Source: Solanum dulcamara
Taxonomy: Eukaryota > Streptophyta > Magnoliopsida > Solanales > Solanaceae
Length of the DNA stretch: 64,000 nucleotides
Assembly: GCF_947179165.1 (NCBI RefSeq)
Contig: NC_077244.1
Location: 77,608,144-77,672,143, forward strand
Direction of reading: 5' to 3'
Position 1 is the stretch's first letter, and every line of letters begins with the position of its first letter. A program made the position numbers and the translations under genes. Of the stretch, positions 12,606-24,327 are shown piece by piece. The notes under the pieces were generated by a model, which was not told where the DNA came from, ran no database searches, and worked only from the letters and a program-made list of their open reading frames with translations.

Positions 12606-12690
12606 TTTTAGGACAATAAAAATGAGTTCTTTGGGGGGCTATAAAAAAAGAGAATGTTTTTGTACTGGTTTGGAGAAAAGCGTTGATTGA

Positions 12691-12850
12691 GTATTTATAG
12701 AGGGGTTAGGTATGGGGGTTAGGTGGAGAGTTAACGGTGTTAAGTTTAACGGAATAGTAGATGGGTTGGGTAGAGGAAAGAGAGAGCGGGGTGGGGGAGT
12801 TGGTGAGCTCATAAAGACTTTTGCTAGGTGCATACTTCATTAGTTCATTA
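12691..12850 (-). promoter_or_regulatory. C4H promoter: TATA box and AC elements
   Basis: On the minus strand CTATAAATAC at 12700-12691 is a good TATA box about 90 bases above the start codon. Just upstream are two copies of ACCTAAC (12711-12705 and 12724-12718), the AC-III type site bound by R2R3-MYB factors in phenylpropanoid promoters, and further C-rich relatives such as ACCCAACC. Similarity to the other C4H promoter fades near 12850. Confidence 0.65.
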
Positions 12851-13649
12851 ATGTTTGGTTAACAAATATTTTATTATGAAGATAAGATTGAATAGAAAAT
12901 AATTAATCTCACAAGGATTTTACATATTTTATTTATAAACTTTATGTATTTGATCTCATGTGAAAATGAGAGACTGAATTATTAAGCAGCTTTCTTAATT
13001 AGTATCGAACATGTTCATCCTTGTTAAGAGATCCTAAAATAAAGTCCATTCGATTTAATTCATACGGTTTGTTCCGTACGAAGGGCATTCATATAAATGC
13101 TAGGACAAAAGAGTTTTTATTAAATATTTTTAAAAGATATAATATATATATATATGTGTGTGTTCTTTAACTTGAATTCAGTCGTAACTGTTTTTGATCT
13201 TAGGCTCGAAGCTACTATAAAAGTAATTGTCGGAGTTTTCTCAATCGAAGAAGCCTAAATCTGCGGCATATATGATTTTCTATGTGAAAATTTGTAAGCT
13301 ATGTGGTGTCTTACACGTGTATTATGTGTCATATGTAGCGTTATAAATGCATCATATATTTGCACACCCAAAATTAAAAGACATAAACATTAATAAGTCA
13401 CATTAAAGTACACAATATATATATAATTAAAGAAAAATTCTAAATCAAAGCATTCTCCTATCTTCTTTATTACATTTTTTTTATTTTTTTTATATTTTAT
13501 ATAATAAAAGACAACAAGCACATTGCTCAAGCAGGCAACAGGTCGACATGTCTGCTTGAGCAGCTTGAGGGTATATTTGTAATTTTTTTATGATTCTTCT
13601 GTTTTAATTTGTTTTTCTTATTTTTTAATTTTTTATATATTTAAAAATT
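12851..13649. other. AT-rich spacer upstream of the first C4H gene
   Basis: No gene supported. It contains a short TA run near 13141-13155 and a T-rich stretch around 13470-13640. Nothing recognisable beyond this. Confidence 0.5.
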
Positions 13650-14305
13650 GTAAAAAAAAAATACTATAGATCGTGATAATTTGTAGCTGAATATTTTTAA
13701 AACATAAGAAAAACCTCGATTGATTCTTGAAATTAATCTATTGGTGTCACATAAAATGGGACAAAAGGAGTAACATATATTATTTAATTTAAAAACTGCG
13801 TAAAAAGTTTTGTAAATCTCAATAATTAACAACATTCGATTGACTCTTGAAAGTCTATATGTGCTACATACATTGGGACAAAGGGAGTAATATATATTAT
13901 TTCAAAACTACGTAAAACTACTATAAATTATAATAATTTACAACTTAAAATATTTAAAAGACATATAAAAAGTTCGATCGACTCTCGAATAAGTGCCGCA
14001 TAAATAGGAATAGATGAGTAACATATATTGTTTGAAAATGACATAAAAGTAATATAGATCATAATAATTAAAAAATTTAAAATTTTATCAATGCTGCATA
14101 AAATTGGGATAAAAAAAATAACATATATTATTTAAAAATTACATAAATATACTATAAATTATAATAACTAACAACTCAAAATATCTAAAAATCATATCAA
14201 AATTTAATTGACTCTCCAAAATTTATCTACATTATATAAATTGAGACAACAAAATAACAGATATTGAACCCATACTAGTACAGATACATGTGTCTGGTAT
14301 ATATA
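13650..14305 (+). repeat. Diverged tandem array with degraded Helitron-like 3' end
   Basis: About five diverged units of roughly 100-140 bases. Each carries an (A)TAACATATATT word (near 13771, 13889, 14020, 14119 and 14257), then ATAATAATTAACAACT-like and GACTCTC-like words. The array ends at 14266-14298 in GAACCC...CATGTGTCTGGT, a decayed version of the hairpin plus CTAGT found at 15369-15401. It is probably the tail of an older copy of the same element. Confidence 0.55.
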
Positions 14306-14829
14306 TATATAAAGAAGAGCAGGTTTCTTGCACGTCTTTAGTCACTTTTGAACAAGATGTGTATGCTACTTTTGTTCTACGTTTTTAGAAAGAGCTTACT
14401 TTCTTTCAATTCATTTTATTTGTCATATTTTTTTTTACGTTCTTAAAAAAATTATCAATTAAAGAATAATTTAATTAAATTATTTAATTTATTAATTTTT
14501 CTAATTTAATATTTCTCTCTTTTGCACCATATTATTATATTTTCATATTTATGATTAAAAATAAAGGTAAGAACAAATAATTAATTATATTTTAATTATT
14601 TAAAATGATAATTATTTTGGACAAATAAGTACGACAAGTAAAATGGATGAGAAAGCTCGTCCAAAATCTCCATCATAAAAAATATAAAGCATGCATGGTC
14701 GACATTCAACTATCTTTAAATTGAGTGTATCAATTGACATTTTTTTCTGACTAATTTAGGTTTGCTTGAAAATAAAAACATAATTTCCACCATCCAAAAT
14801 TTTAAAGACAGTACATGATGGATGTTCAA

Positions 14830-15401
14830 TTACTTGTATTATTTTATCAAAATATATTATATGTTAAAAAATTATATTAAAAGTATTATAAATAACAATA
14901 ATTAACAATTTGAAATATTTAGTTGCGTATTTAAAAATTATTATAAATCATAATAATAATAATTAACAACTATAAATACTTCAAAAAATATTCTATTAGA
15001 TCCACTCAAGTTGGGACAAGAACAGTAATATATATTATTTGAAAATTACGTAAAAATTATTATAAATTGCAATAATTAATAATTCAAATTATTTAAAAAT
15101 CATATAAAAATTTCTAATTAGCACTCCAAATTTTAGGCATATCACATAAATTGAGACAAGTACCAAACACAATGTTTAACAACTTAAAATATATTAAAAA
15201 TTTAATTGACTCTCAAAATTTCACATGTGCTATATAAATTGTGACAAATGGAGTAACATATATTATTTAAAAATTATGTTAAACGTACTATAAATTATAT
15301 AAAATTTAATTGTCTCTCATAATTTTATCAGTATCACATAAATTAAGACAAATAAAATAACATATATTGAGCCCGTGCTTGCACGAGCTCATGTATCTAG
15401 T
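14830..15401 (+). mobile_element. Non-autonomous Helitron-like element, 3' part
   Basis: A second array of the same 100-140 base units ends in a clear terminus: GAGCCCGTGC TT GCACGAGCTC (15369-15390) can form a 10-bp stem with nine pairs and a two-base loop. Six bases later comes CTAG followed by T (15397-15401). A hairpin shortly before CTRR, with insertion before a T, is the hallmark of a Helitron 3' end. No helicase frame is present and the 5' TC end was not located, so the left limit is approximate. Confidence 0.55.
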
Positions 15402-15980
15402 TTGTATCATAAGCTAAAGAAACTCGCTTGCATGTAAGTGATACCTAGATAGTAACTTGGTTCTTATATGTATACGTCTATCCTTGTATATATAAGAATC
15501 TTTTCATATTAATCTATGGGGTACGGTTTGATCTGACATAAAATTTAATAAATGAAATAAGATTTTTAAAATTTATAGTCTAAAATATTTCTTCATTATT
15601 TATATTGGTATAAATTATTTCATCAAAGATAAAAACAATTTTTTTTAATGTTAAATTATTTTCAATCATCAGTTAATTTGGGAAATCCTAATTTTAGAGG
15701 TCAAATTAGTCAACATTTTAATAGCGGGGCCAAAATTTAAAATTAATTGCACAATCAGATTACCTATAAATGAAGGAATGATCAAAATCTTATCTTTTAC
15801 TTAACTTATTAGGTCAAATTATATTATTTTTTATTTGAAAGCTTTGGATTAAAATCCACCATTATATACTTTAAAATCCATTGAAAATAACAATCCAGAG
15901 TGTAATTGATAAGGCGTTAAAGTTGATTCTCTCTACCAGATGATATTACAAAGAGCCAAAGTTCAAAATATTAAAAAGGA
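15402..15980. other. AT-rich spacer
   Basis: No gene supported. Around 15880-15970 there is a weak match (GATAAGGCGTTAAAGTTGATT, then AGATGATAT and AGAGCCA) to the 3' flanks of the two C4H genes, suggesting an additional decayed copy of that flank. Confidence 0.4.
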
Positions 15981-16381
15981 GGCTTAATACTCAATAATTT
16001 CATAAACTTTGCATTAAGTTTTATTTAGATATTTGAATTATAATTTATTCTAATTAAGAATCTGAACGCATGATAAATTATTTATTTTAGACACTTTCAA
16101 TTCAAATTTAGGAATTTCTTTTTGTATGTGTTTACAAGCGTCTCTTCGAGGTAGTTGGATTAACCTTAAAGGATACATATCAACCTCAATTGAAATAAGC
16201 ATGAAATTTTACAGTTTACTAAGGCTAATGCAATGTATTAAGCCAAAATATATAACCGAAAATACTAGCAAATTTGTCTCATTTTTAAAATTTGAATCGA
16301 AAATGTCTAATAAGAATAAGTTAATCATGTGTTCAGTTGCTCAATACTCTTAAATTTAATAGGTTATCAGTGTATTAAGCC
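15981..16381. mobile_element. Fold-back MITE of unknown superfamily
   Basis: Ends are the inverted pair GGCTTAATAC (15981-15990) and GTATTAAGCC (16372-16381). Inside, the arms stay related: TTAGACACTTTCAATTCAAAT on the left has a counterpart TTAGACATTTTCGATTCAAAT on the complement of the right arm. TTAAAA occurs near both ends, so a short target duplication is possible but not clean. The frame at 16126-16353 lies within this element and is not a gene. Confidence 0.6.
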
Positions 16382-17465
16382 TTAAAAGTAAATGACAAGT
16401 CATTAATGATTATTAGTCTCTACTAGATGATTTAGAAAGCCATGGTTAGATGAATAATTATGCAATTTAACCAGTGGCAATAGGAGGCGTTGAGACGTCA
16501 TTATCGTTCTTCCAAATAGTACCACAACAATGTAGTACCAAATTAAATTAATTTAATTTAATCGTGTTCGTTTAAAAATTACCTAACGGGGTTAGGTAAA
16601 GAATAAATAACATTAAATCAGACAAACATTTAATTTCATTGGCCAGGTCAAATGGAGGGTGGACCAGGGGCACCAACTATTTCCACATATTCAATGTGGC
16701 ATTATATTTAAGTTAAAATGTATTCGCATAACATGTTTTTTATACGAATTTTATCACTTAATTATGATTAAATAACATGTATTTATGTACTAATTGACTA
16801 TTTGATGAATAATAAATTAATACAATTTCGTGCAACTACGTTAGCTTCATCCTCCCAAACCCCTTCCCTAAGGCTTCTATCATGTGGTAAGCAGAAATTA
16901 GTAGGTGGTCCAAAAGTCTTAAGTAAAAAGATATTTTCAAGTTGAATTTTTGAATGATTACTCAACTAGTTATTTTTTTTGTCCTGATTTCAATTTTACT
17001 TTTTTAATAATAGATCAACTTTCTTAAATCTCATCTAATTTCATCACTTATCTCTCACCAGCAACAAATATCGCATAATTACATCTATTAAGGCTAAAAT
17101 GAATGGAAAGAAATTAACCAATGTTTTTTATGTCCTAAATTGTCAATCCATTTTATTGGCCACTAAACCGCTCCCTTGGGTGACTTACTTATTTTTTTTC
17201 TTCAAATGACTTTTAATAACTATTAATTGAGTGATGTACGAGAAATCTAACTCCCAAAACAATGAAATTGTCAGAAAGCCAAATTACCATTTGTGTATCA
17301 AGAAAATACATCAGATAGGAGAACTTGTAATGAATCTAGTCCAAGAAGACTTCTATATAACATAAGAAAGAAGAATGTTTTCTGTCAAACAAAGGTTTAC
17401 ACAATCAAACAACAATCATAATTATCAAATTTCTTCAGAACCCTTTAATGATAGTATTACAAAGT
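16382..17465. other. 3' flank of the second C4H gene
   Basis: Homologous to about 7700-8924, the flank of the first copy, though with many differences. This shows that the duplication unit reaches at least 1 kb past the stop codons. It includes the 3' untranslated region. No separate gene is seen. Confidence 0.6.
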
Positions 17466-20400
17466 TTAGAAAGATCTTGGTTTCATCACAATGGTGGAGT
17501 GCTTCAAAATGTGTAGACTGAACTGTCCACCTTTCTCCGAGGTGTCGAGTTTAGACTGTCCTGGAGGAGGCAATAGCTCAAAGTTCTGCACCAAACGTCC
17601 CAAAGTGATGCCGAGAATTGGCAGAGCTAGGATAATTCCAGGGCAACTCCTCCTACCAACACCAAACGGAAGAAATCTAAAGTCATTCCCATTGGCCTCA
17701 ACATGCTTCTCCTCTTCAAAAAACCTCTCGGGCCTGAACTCTTCCGGTTTCTTCCAGTGAGCAGGGTTGTTAGCTAGCCACCAAGCGTTAACCAAGATTT
17801 TGCTCTCAGCTGGAATATCATATCCAGCAAGTTTTGCATCATGAAGGTTCATGTGTGGGACTAAAAGAGGAATTGCCATCCGGAGTCTAAGAGTCTCCTT
17901 GATCACAGCCTGAAGGTACGGAAGCTTGGGCATGTCTGGCTCAGTCACTTGCACTCCTGGTCCAAGAACTGTATCAATCTCATCGCGGAGTTTCTTTTGG
18001 ATGTGAGGGTGGTTGACTAGTTCTGCGATACCCCACTCAATTGACCACAACGTTGTTTCGATTGCTGTACATGACAATACTTAAGCATATTAGCTGAATA
18101 ATGAACTAGCCAAGAAGTTTATGAACAGATATAAACAACAAAACATGCTTCAATGGTTCTAAATGGTAGGACGTGTGACTCTTTAAGTTAAGACCCCATC
18201 AAAACTCACTTGTTACTTACAACAAGGCGATGCAATCAATGAAACAACTTTAGGACAAGAGGCGATTTCAAGATCTACCGTTAGTGAGTTCAAGTCTTGT
18301 GGTAGTATAAAATTTGTGGTACCTAACTAGTCTTGATAGCATTGAGACATATCATGTGGTTCACTTGATTACTTATTTCCCGTTCAATGAGGGAAACTAC
18401 AGGTTCAACTTGGATGTTAACATAACAGCTTATTTACCACAAGAAATTGGTATGTGGTAACAAACTGTTAACTCAATAGGAAGCCCATTTTGATCATAAA
18501 AACAGTTGTTCTTGGGGCCTTTAATTGGAATCTCTCAACTACTACTTTTAAGAAAAAAAATACAGAGTAAATTGGAACTGGAAATGCATTAACTTATAAA
18601 TTACTTTATTCTGACTAAGACAATTAAAATCATGTAAACGAGCGATAAAAATTCCAAGAAATACATCACACAAACACCAACCAATACTGTTAGAAGTTCT
18701 TTTCAACCATTTCATATACTACCAATCATTTCAAACCAAACTAGAACAAATTATACTCTCAAAGAATTAAAGATAAGTTTTTTTGAAACATACCAGCAAC
18801 ATTGATGTTTTCAACAATGTAAAGAACGTTATCCTCGTTGATCTCTCCCTTCTGTTGAGCTTCAAGAATGTGATCAATGGCACATTTTAGAGCATTGCTG
18901 TCCATGCTCTTGGTATTTGCAAGCTTCCTGCACAAAGAAATAAAAATGTTACAAACTAATGGTACCACAAAGCACTTCATCAAGCTAGACCTTACAGCCT
19001 TGGGAAATTCAAACGCTTTACCATGAGGTAAAGGAGCCGTCTTATATTATCTATCTTTTGGTTTTTGCACATCCTTATAACAATATTCGGCTAAACAATC
19101 CTTTATCTGTCTTTAAAGAAACCCGCTTAACGACTAAAATATAAACCAGAGGAAGTACTCCCTCCAATCCTTTTTATTTGCAGCTTTAACCAAAACAAAT
19201 TCGGTCCATAATACTAGTATAGCTCTAATTAAGTTAGTCAAAACCTAGTAAGAAAATGGACCGCAAGCTTAACTCAAGCTCAAAAGCTAGCTCAATTGCC
19301 CAAGACCATACGAAAAGTTCAATCGCACCATCCCACACCAAATGGGACTTCAAACACCACTAGTTCACACAGGCCTACCATCTAGAGCATGGACAACAAA
19401 TATGGCACCCAACATTGGGTAAACGAAGAATTAGAATGGCTTGGCTCGGATACCATGATAAGAAAGAATAGACATAGAGCCTAACTCAACCCAAAAGTTA
19501 GACTTGTCCAAAACATGTAAGAATCCAGTCACACCATCCCTCATTGAAGCAGGACTTGCAACAAAATCCCCTAAACAATTAATGCCATGGAATGATTTCC
19601 TTGCCAAAAGATTAAAGACAACAGTTTGTGATGTGATCCCCACATACCAAAGATCTCTATCAACAATACACCTACCTTATAAAAGACACTGAGTAAAGAT
19701 TGGTTCTTTAGATTGATCCTATATCCTACACATTTACATTAAGACAATAAAACAAAGGAAAATCAACAATTGAGCATAAAGGAGACAAAGTGAACTTACT
19801 TTCTTTCATCAACAAAGTAGTCTTTGAATAGCTTCAACCTCTTTTCCTTAACCTCCTTACAAATCTTCAAATAACCTCTCAAGAAAGGCCTCAAAATAGG
19901 GATAAAATCACCATAATTGTACTCAAAGCTCTGAGCCAATCTACTCCTCTCACCATTCAAAGCCCTAAGCTTTACAAAAAGGGGATCATCTTCACTCTCA
20001 AATCTCCTATCAAACATAATCCTAAACATATTATTATACATCATAAGCTGCAATCTTTTCCTCAAAACAATCCCATTTTTAGCAGATTCAGGATTCTTCT
20101 TCACATCCTCAACCACACTAGCTGCCTCAGACTCCCAGCCCCCTCTATACTGCTGCACAACTTTGTTAGTAAAAAAGGGTACAGTCATAATCCTCCTCAT
20201 TTTCCTCCAATGTTCACCATAAACAGTAAAAACCATATCTTGACCCTTCCCTGTAAATATATCAAAAACAACATTTCTTGTTCTTGAACCAAATTCAACC
20301 CCTTGTGTGTGTAAAACTTCTTTTGCTAATTCTGGGGATGACACAACAACCAAGTTACGTTGCCCCATTCTAAGCAACAACACATCACCAAATTTCTTGG

Positions 20401-20584
20401 CATACTCAGTAAGGTTTCTATGGTTCAAATCATCACCAACTTGAAGCCAATTCCCAAAAACTGGGACTGGAATTGGACCTGGGGGTAGTTTAAAACGCTT
20501 GGAACGAAGTTTAGAAACAATAATAGCGATTAAAATGGCAAAGAAAAGGCCTATTAAGGTCTTCTCCAGTAAGAGAAGATCCAT
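17466..20584 (-). CDS. C4H: Trans-cinnamate 4-hydroxylase (CYP73A), upstream tandem copy
   Basis: Second full C4H with the same reaction and ER location as its neighbour. Coding exons are 20584-19800, 18927-18794 and 18064-17466, with exon lengths identical to the other copy (785, 134 and 599 bases), giving 505 residues. The membrane anchor, PPGP hinge, AAIETT, ExxR, FRPERF and [10 protein letters not shown] with Cys447 are all present. Start-to-start distance from the other copy is 7,979 bases. Exon 1 and the 872-base intron 1 differ from the other gene at only a handful of positions, while exon 3 differs at about 22 of 599, mostly in its 3' half and mostly silent. Intron 2 is 729 bases and lacks the insertion seen in the other copy. 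A longer frame could be opened upstream only with TTG at 20596, so the ATG at 20584 is chosen, which also matches the neighbour. Confidence 0.97.
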
Positions 20585-20667
20585 TTTTGAGGACAATGGA
20601 AATAGGTTCTTTTGGGGGAAAATGTGGAACTTTGTACTGCTGAGGAAGCAAAAATGTTAAAGCGTGA

Positions 20668-20820
20668 GGATTTATAGGAGGGAAAACGGAGTTAGGTGGA
20701 GAGTTAACGGCGTGAGCAAGTGGATGGTGGATGGGGTTAGGTAGAGGAAAGATAGATGAATGGGAGGTGTGTTTGTTTGGTGAAGAAGAATTCACTAGAT
20801 GCATACAACATTAATATTGA
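20668..20820 (-). promoter_or_regulatory. C4H promoter: TATA box and AC elements
   Basis: CCTATAAATCC on the minus strand (20678-20668) is the probable TATA box, about 90 bases above the start. ACCTAAC sites lie at 20697-20691 and 20742-20736, the second within CTCTACCTAACC. Compared with the other copy there are small insertions and many substitutions. Recognisable similarity ends near 20820. Confidence 0.6.
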
Positions 20821-22924
20821 TAAATTTATTTGGGTTAATTTTTTGGTGAGATTGAATTATGGCGGCTTTCTCTCATAAATCTTCATTTATATGTCATTAA
20901 ATATAAATAAAAATATAACTCATAAGTCGTAAGGATAGCTGAATTGATTATCTCATTGGGGATATTGGTGATTAATTCTCCTTTTAGTGAAGATCATCGT
21001 ACATGGTTTATATAATTTACTTTACATCTGATTTGATTTGCAGTATTTTTTTTCACTCAATGTTGTTCCGTATTCACTTTAAATATTTATTAAATTTAAA
21101 TTCAAATCAAAAAGTTTCACATTAAAAAATAAAATATTGAACAAAAATAACTCTATATTCAATGAAACTCGAAATCTAAACCTCTACTAGCTCTGGCTAT
21201 TCTAATCCTCATGCACCAGGGATGAATGGTTGACTTATAAGGAAGATCGAGGATTGATTCTCCTTGTGGCCTTTAGTAGAACTCATCGCACATGATTTAT
21301 CTAATTCGCTTTATATTTTGTTTGATTGTAATTTATTTTTTTTTAGTCTGTTTGATATTCATATCGTAGCTGAATAAAATTTAAATTTATGCCAAAATAT
21401 TTTATATCGGGGATAAAATATAATATAAATGCGGCTTTATATTCAGGGGGCTCATATTCAAAGCCTCTGATTAAAGATGAAAAAAATTTATCACTCCATC
21501 ACAATTCTTAATTTGCACATTGCACACAGAAACAAGTTTACCCAGTGTGTACTTGAAAAATAATGACTATGAATATTTCTGAAAATTCTAAATAAATAAA
21601 ATATAATTCTGAGAATTAAATAATTCTTCAAATTTAGTTTCGTAACATTATTTTCAAGTGTTGATTTTTAAAATTTGAAATAATAATAATTTGTAATATT
21701 TCAAAATTTACCCCTTTTTTGTAGTATACAAGATATATGATAGTACTAGGTCATATGATATCATTCATGTTGTTTAATAATTTAGATTACTTGAATTTTA
21801 AATCATCCACTGTCAAATCAGCAAATGGAAGCCACGTCATTATTTGACAAAATAGAGAATAAAACGATTATTAGTAAATAAGGGCCCTTTTTCAGAAAAT
21901 ATTTGAAACAATCGCTACAAATTATTATTAAGGTTAAAATTACAATATGTAGTTACATAATTTCAAATATAATGAAATAACATAATATTCATTCATAGTT
22001 ACATAATGCACTGTTATGGAAATAGAGGATATCAAAATAAAGATAAAAATAATTACACCAACTTGATTTTTTGATATTATTATTACAAAAGTAGCTTTCG
22101 AATTTTCCCAAAAAGATGGAATCATATATACAAAATCAGATTTAAGAAAACAAATTTGAGATTATTATAATTAAAATAGTAGTCAAAAAAAGTCAAATTT
22201 TGAAGAAATGATCTGAAACAAATAATTTAATCATGTTTCAATTTGCAATTTCTTATTCTTTTGAAGTAGTCTAAGTACAGTACTTTAATCAGTTACTGTA
22301 TAATTGATATTTGGTGATCTGGGATTTCAATTTACCTAAATATAAAATTATCAACCAATCTGCAGCTTAGTTGGTGAGGTTTGTAACTCCAATAATTGAT
22401 TAGTAAAATAATTAATCACTCACGATATGATCAGGTTGAAGTTTTAATTTTGTTTTTCAATTGATTATGACTTGAACATTTCAACTAAGTAATTGTAATC
22501 AACAAATAATATTTTTTTTAGAAGTCTATGCCAGGCACGTAAGTACTATTTAGCCAACAATTTAATCACATAAGTAGAGCTAAACATGATTACAACAAAT
22601 CCATTTTATTATGTCAAATTCTCATACTCCAAAAAAACTGCCCATATATTTGGCTAATTTTTTTTCCCAGAAAAATATTTGAAAAATAATGCCTGTAAAA
22701 GGTTTACTTGTTGATTATTTTTTATCGAAGTATTAGGAGTATTGTTTTAATTTAATGATTAGGTATCCCAATTTCCAAGTGTACTATTTAAAAAAGTTAA
22801 CAAGCAAGTTTACATCAACATATTTGTATAATTATATGTCAAAGATAGTTTTGGTATTTTTTTTTATATTCTATTCTTTAAATCTTTTGTATTTTACTGC
22901 TTCATATATATATATATATATAAT
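20821..22924. other. AT-rich intergenic DNA
   Basis: No supported gene. Two related blocks (about 20935-21190 and 21215-21475) share phrases such as GATTGATTCTCCTT / GATTAATTCTCCTTTTAGT, then ATGGTTTATATAATT / ATGATTTATCTAATT, and end in AAACCTCTACTAGC / AAAGCCTCTGAT. They look like two diverged copies of one repeat. A short TA run lies at 22903-22921. Confidence 0.45.
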
Positions 22925-23490
22925 AACTTTTAAAACTTTATAAATCATAAAAATTAACAACTAAAAATATCTAAAAAAAGATATTAAAAAAAATTGAACG
23001 ACTTTCAAAATTCTATTTATACCGTATAAAGTTTGATAAAGGGAGTAATATACATAATGTAAAAATTATGTAAAATACAATATTGTAAATTACAATAATT
23101 AACAACTTAAATATCTAAAAACCTTATGAAATTTAGTTGACTTTCAAAATTTTGTTTTTATGACATAAATTGGAATAAAGAGAGTAATATGTACTATGTG
23201 AAAATTACATTAAAAGTGCTAAAAATCACAATAATTAGCAATTTAGAATATCAATAAAAAAAACATATAAAAAATTTGATTGAATTTCGAAATTGATCCA
23301 TGCCACATAAATTGGAAAAAAAGTAACATATATTATGTGAAAATGATGTAAAAAGTACTATAAATTATAATAATTAACAACTTAAAGTATTTTTTTTAAA
23401 AAAATACATAAAAGAATTTAGTTGACTCCAAATTTTATCATTATCATATAAATTAAAACATGAGAAAAAGTAACATATATTTGATTTTTA
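22925..23490. repeat. Third tandem array of the Helitron-like unit
   Basis: Four to five units related to those at 13650-14305 and 14830-15401, with recurring AGTAATATATA/AGTAACATATAT, TATAATAATTAACAACTTAAA and TTGACT...AAATTTTAT words at about 110-140 base spacing. No hairpin plus CTAGT end was found here. Confidence 0.55.
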
Positions 23491-23860
23491 CTAACATAAT
23501 CTTTGCATCTAATTATTATCGAAAGTTTAATCATCCTCACGTCGAATTTTGAATTATAATATTGCACAAGATTCAAAAAAATAAAAATATAGTGTACAAG
23601 ATTTAAATTTGAAACTTCATATTAAATTTTGAACTCTTTAAATTATTGATTCAACATTTAGTCTTGTTTTTAAAATAATTCAAAAATTATACATACCCAT
23701 TAAACTTTTTAAAATATAATTTATATATAAAAAAATATATTTTTTATCGAGCAGATTCAGATGAACAACGATGCCGTTCTGCTCAGGACAGTGAGTGAAA
23801 ACTGAAAATTGAAAACCCCACAAAATTAATAGTGTCATTAAATTAGGTATTCGAGAATAT

Positions 23861-23961
23861 TGCCTCTGCAAGATAAGGCTACGTACAATAGATCCTTGTA
23901 GTCGGATCCTTTCCCGAATCCTGCACATAGCGGAAACTTAAGTGCACCGAACTGCCCTTTT
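23861..23961 (+). mobile_element. Au SINE remnant, 3' half
   Basis: From TGCCTCTGCAAGATAAGGCT through GTACAATAGATCCTTGTAG to GCACCGAACTGCCCTTTT this follows, with many changes, the 3' half of the Au SINE seen whole at 56180-56366. The tRNA-like 5' half is not recognisable. Confidence 0.7.
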
Positions 23962-24158
23962 ATATAAGAGAGACGTGGAACTTTCGTAATACACAAAACA
24001 CATCAACTAACAATATATTTGGGGTTCATCTCCATCCCTTTATTTTTTTAATGTGTCGACATCGTTTATGAACCACAATTTTGCTTCTCAACGTCGTACT
24101 AGCTATAATTAATGATCTCACATGTGTGCTCAATATATTTTATACGATTTCTTATATA

Positions 24159-24327
24159 CACTATAACAAAATTGAACTCCGCTCAAGATATATTTTGTAG
24201 CTAAACAATAAATTTGTTGCTAATTCGATTTAGTAATGAATTAGCAATATTTTTATTAGCTATGAGCAAAATAGTACCAACGAATCAATGATAAAGTTCG
24301 TAGTTAAATGAAGTGTTTTTTAGTAGT
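24159..24327. mobile_element. Possible small CACTA-type element
   Basis: The left end starts CACTATAACAAAA, close to the common plant CACTA end, followed by repeated TTAGTAATGAATTAGC-like words. The right end is TTTTTTAGTAGT, an imperfect inverse of the left. A 3-bp target duplication could not be confirmed. Confidence 0.35.

Noticed and set aside
20585..20596. Longer start adding four residues (MSSK) to the upstream C4H
   Set aside because: The codon at 20596 is TTG, the tandem partner lacks it, and all known C4H proteins of this type begin at MDLLLLEK.
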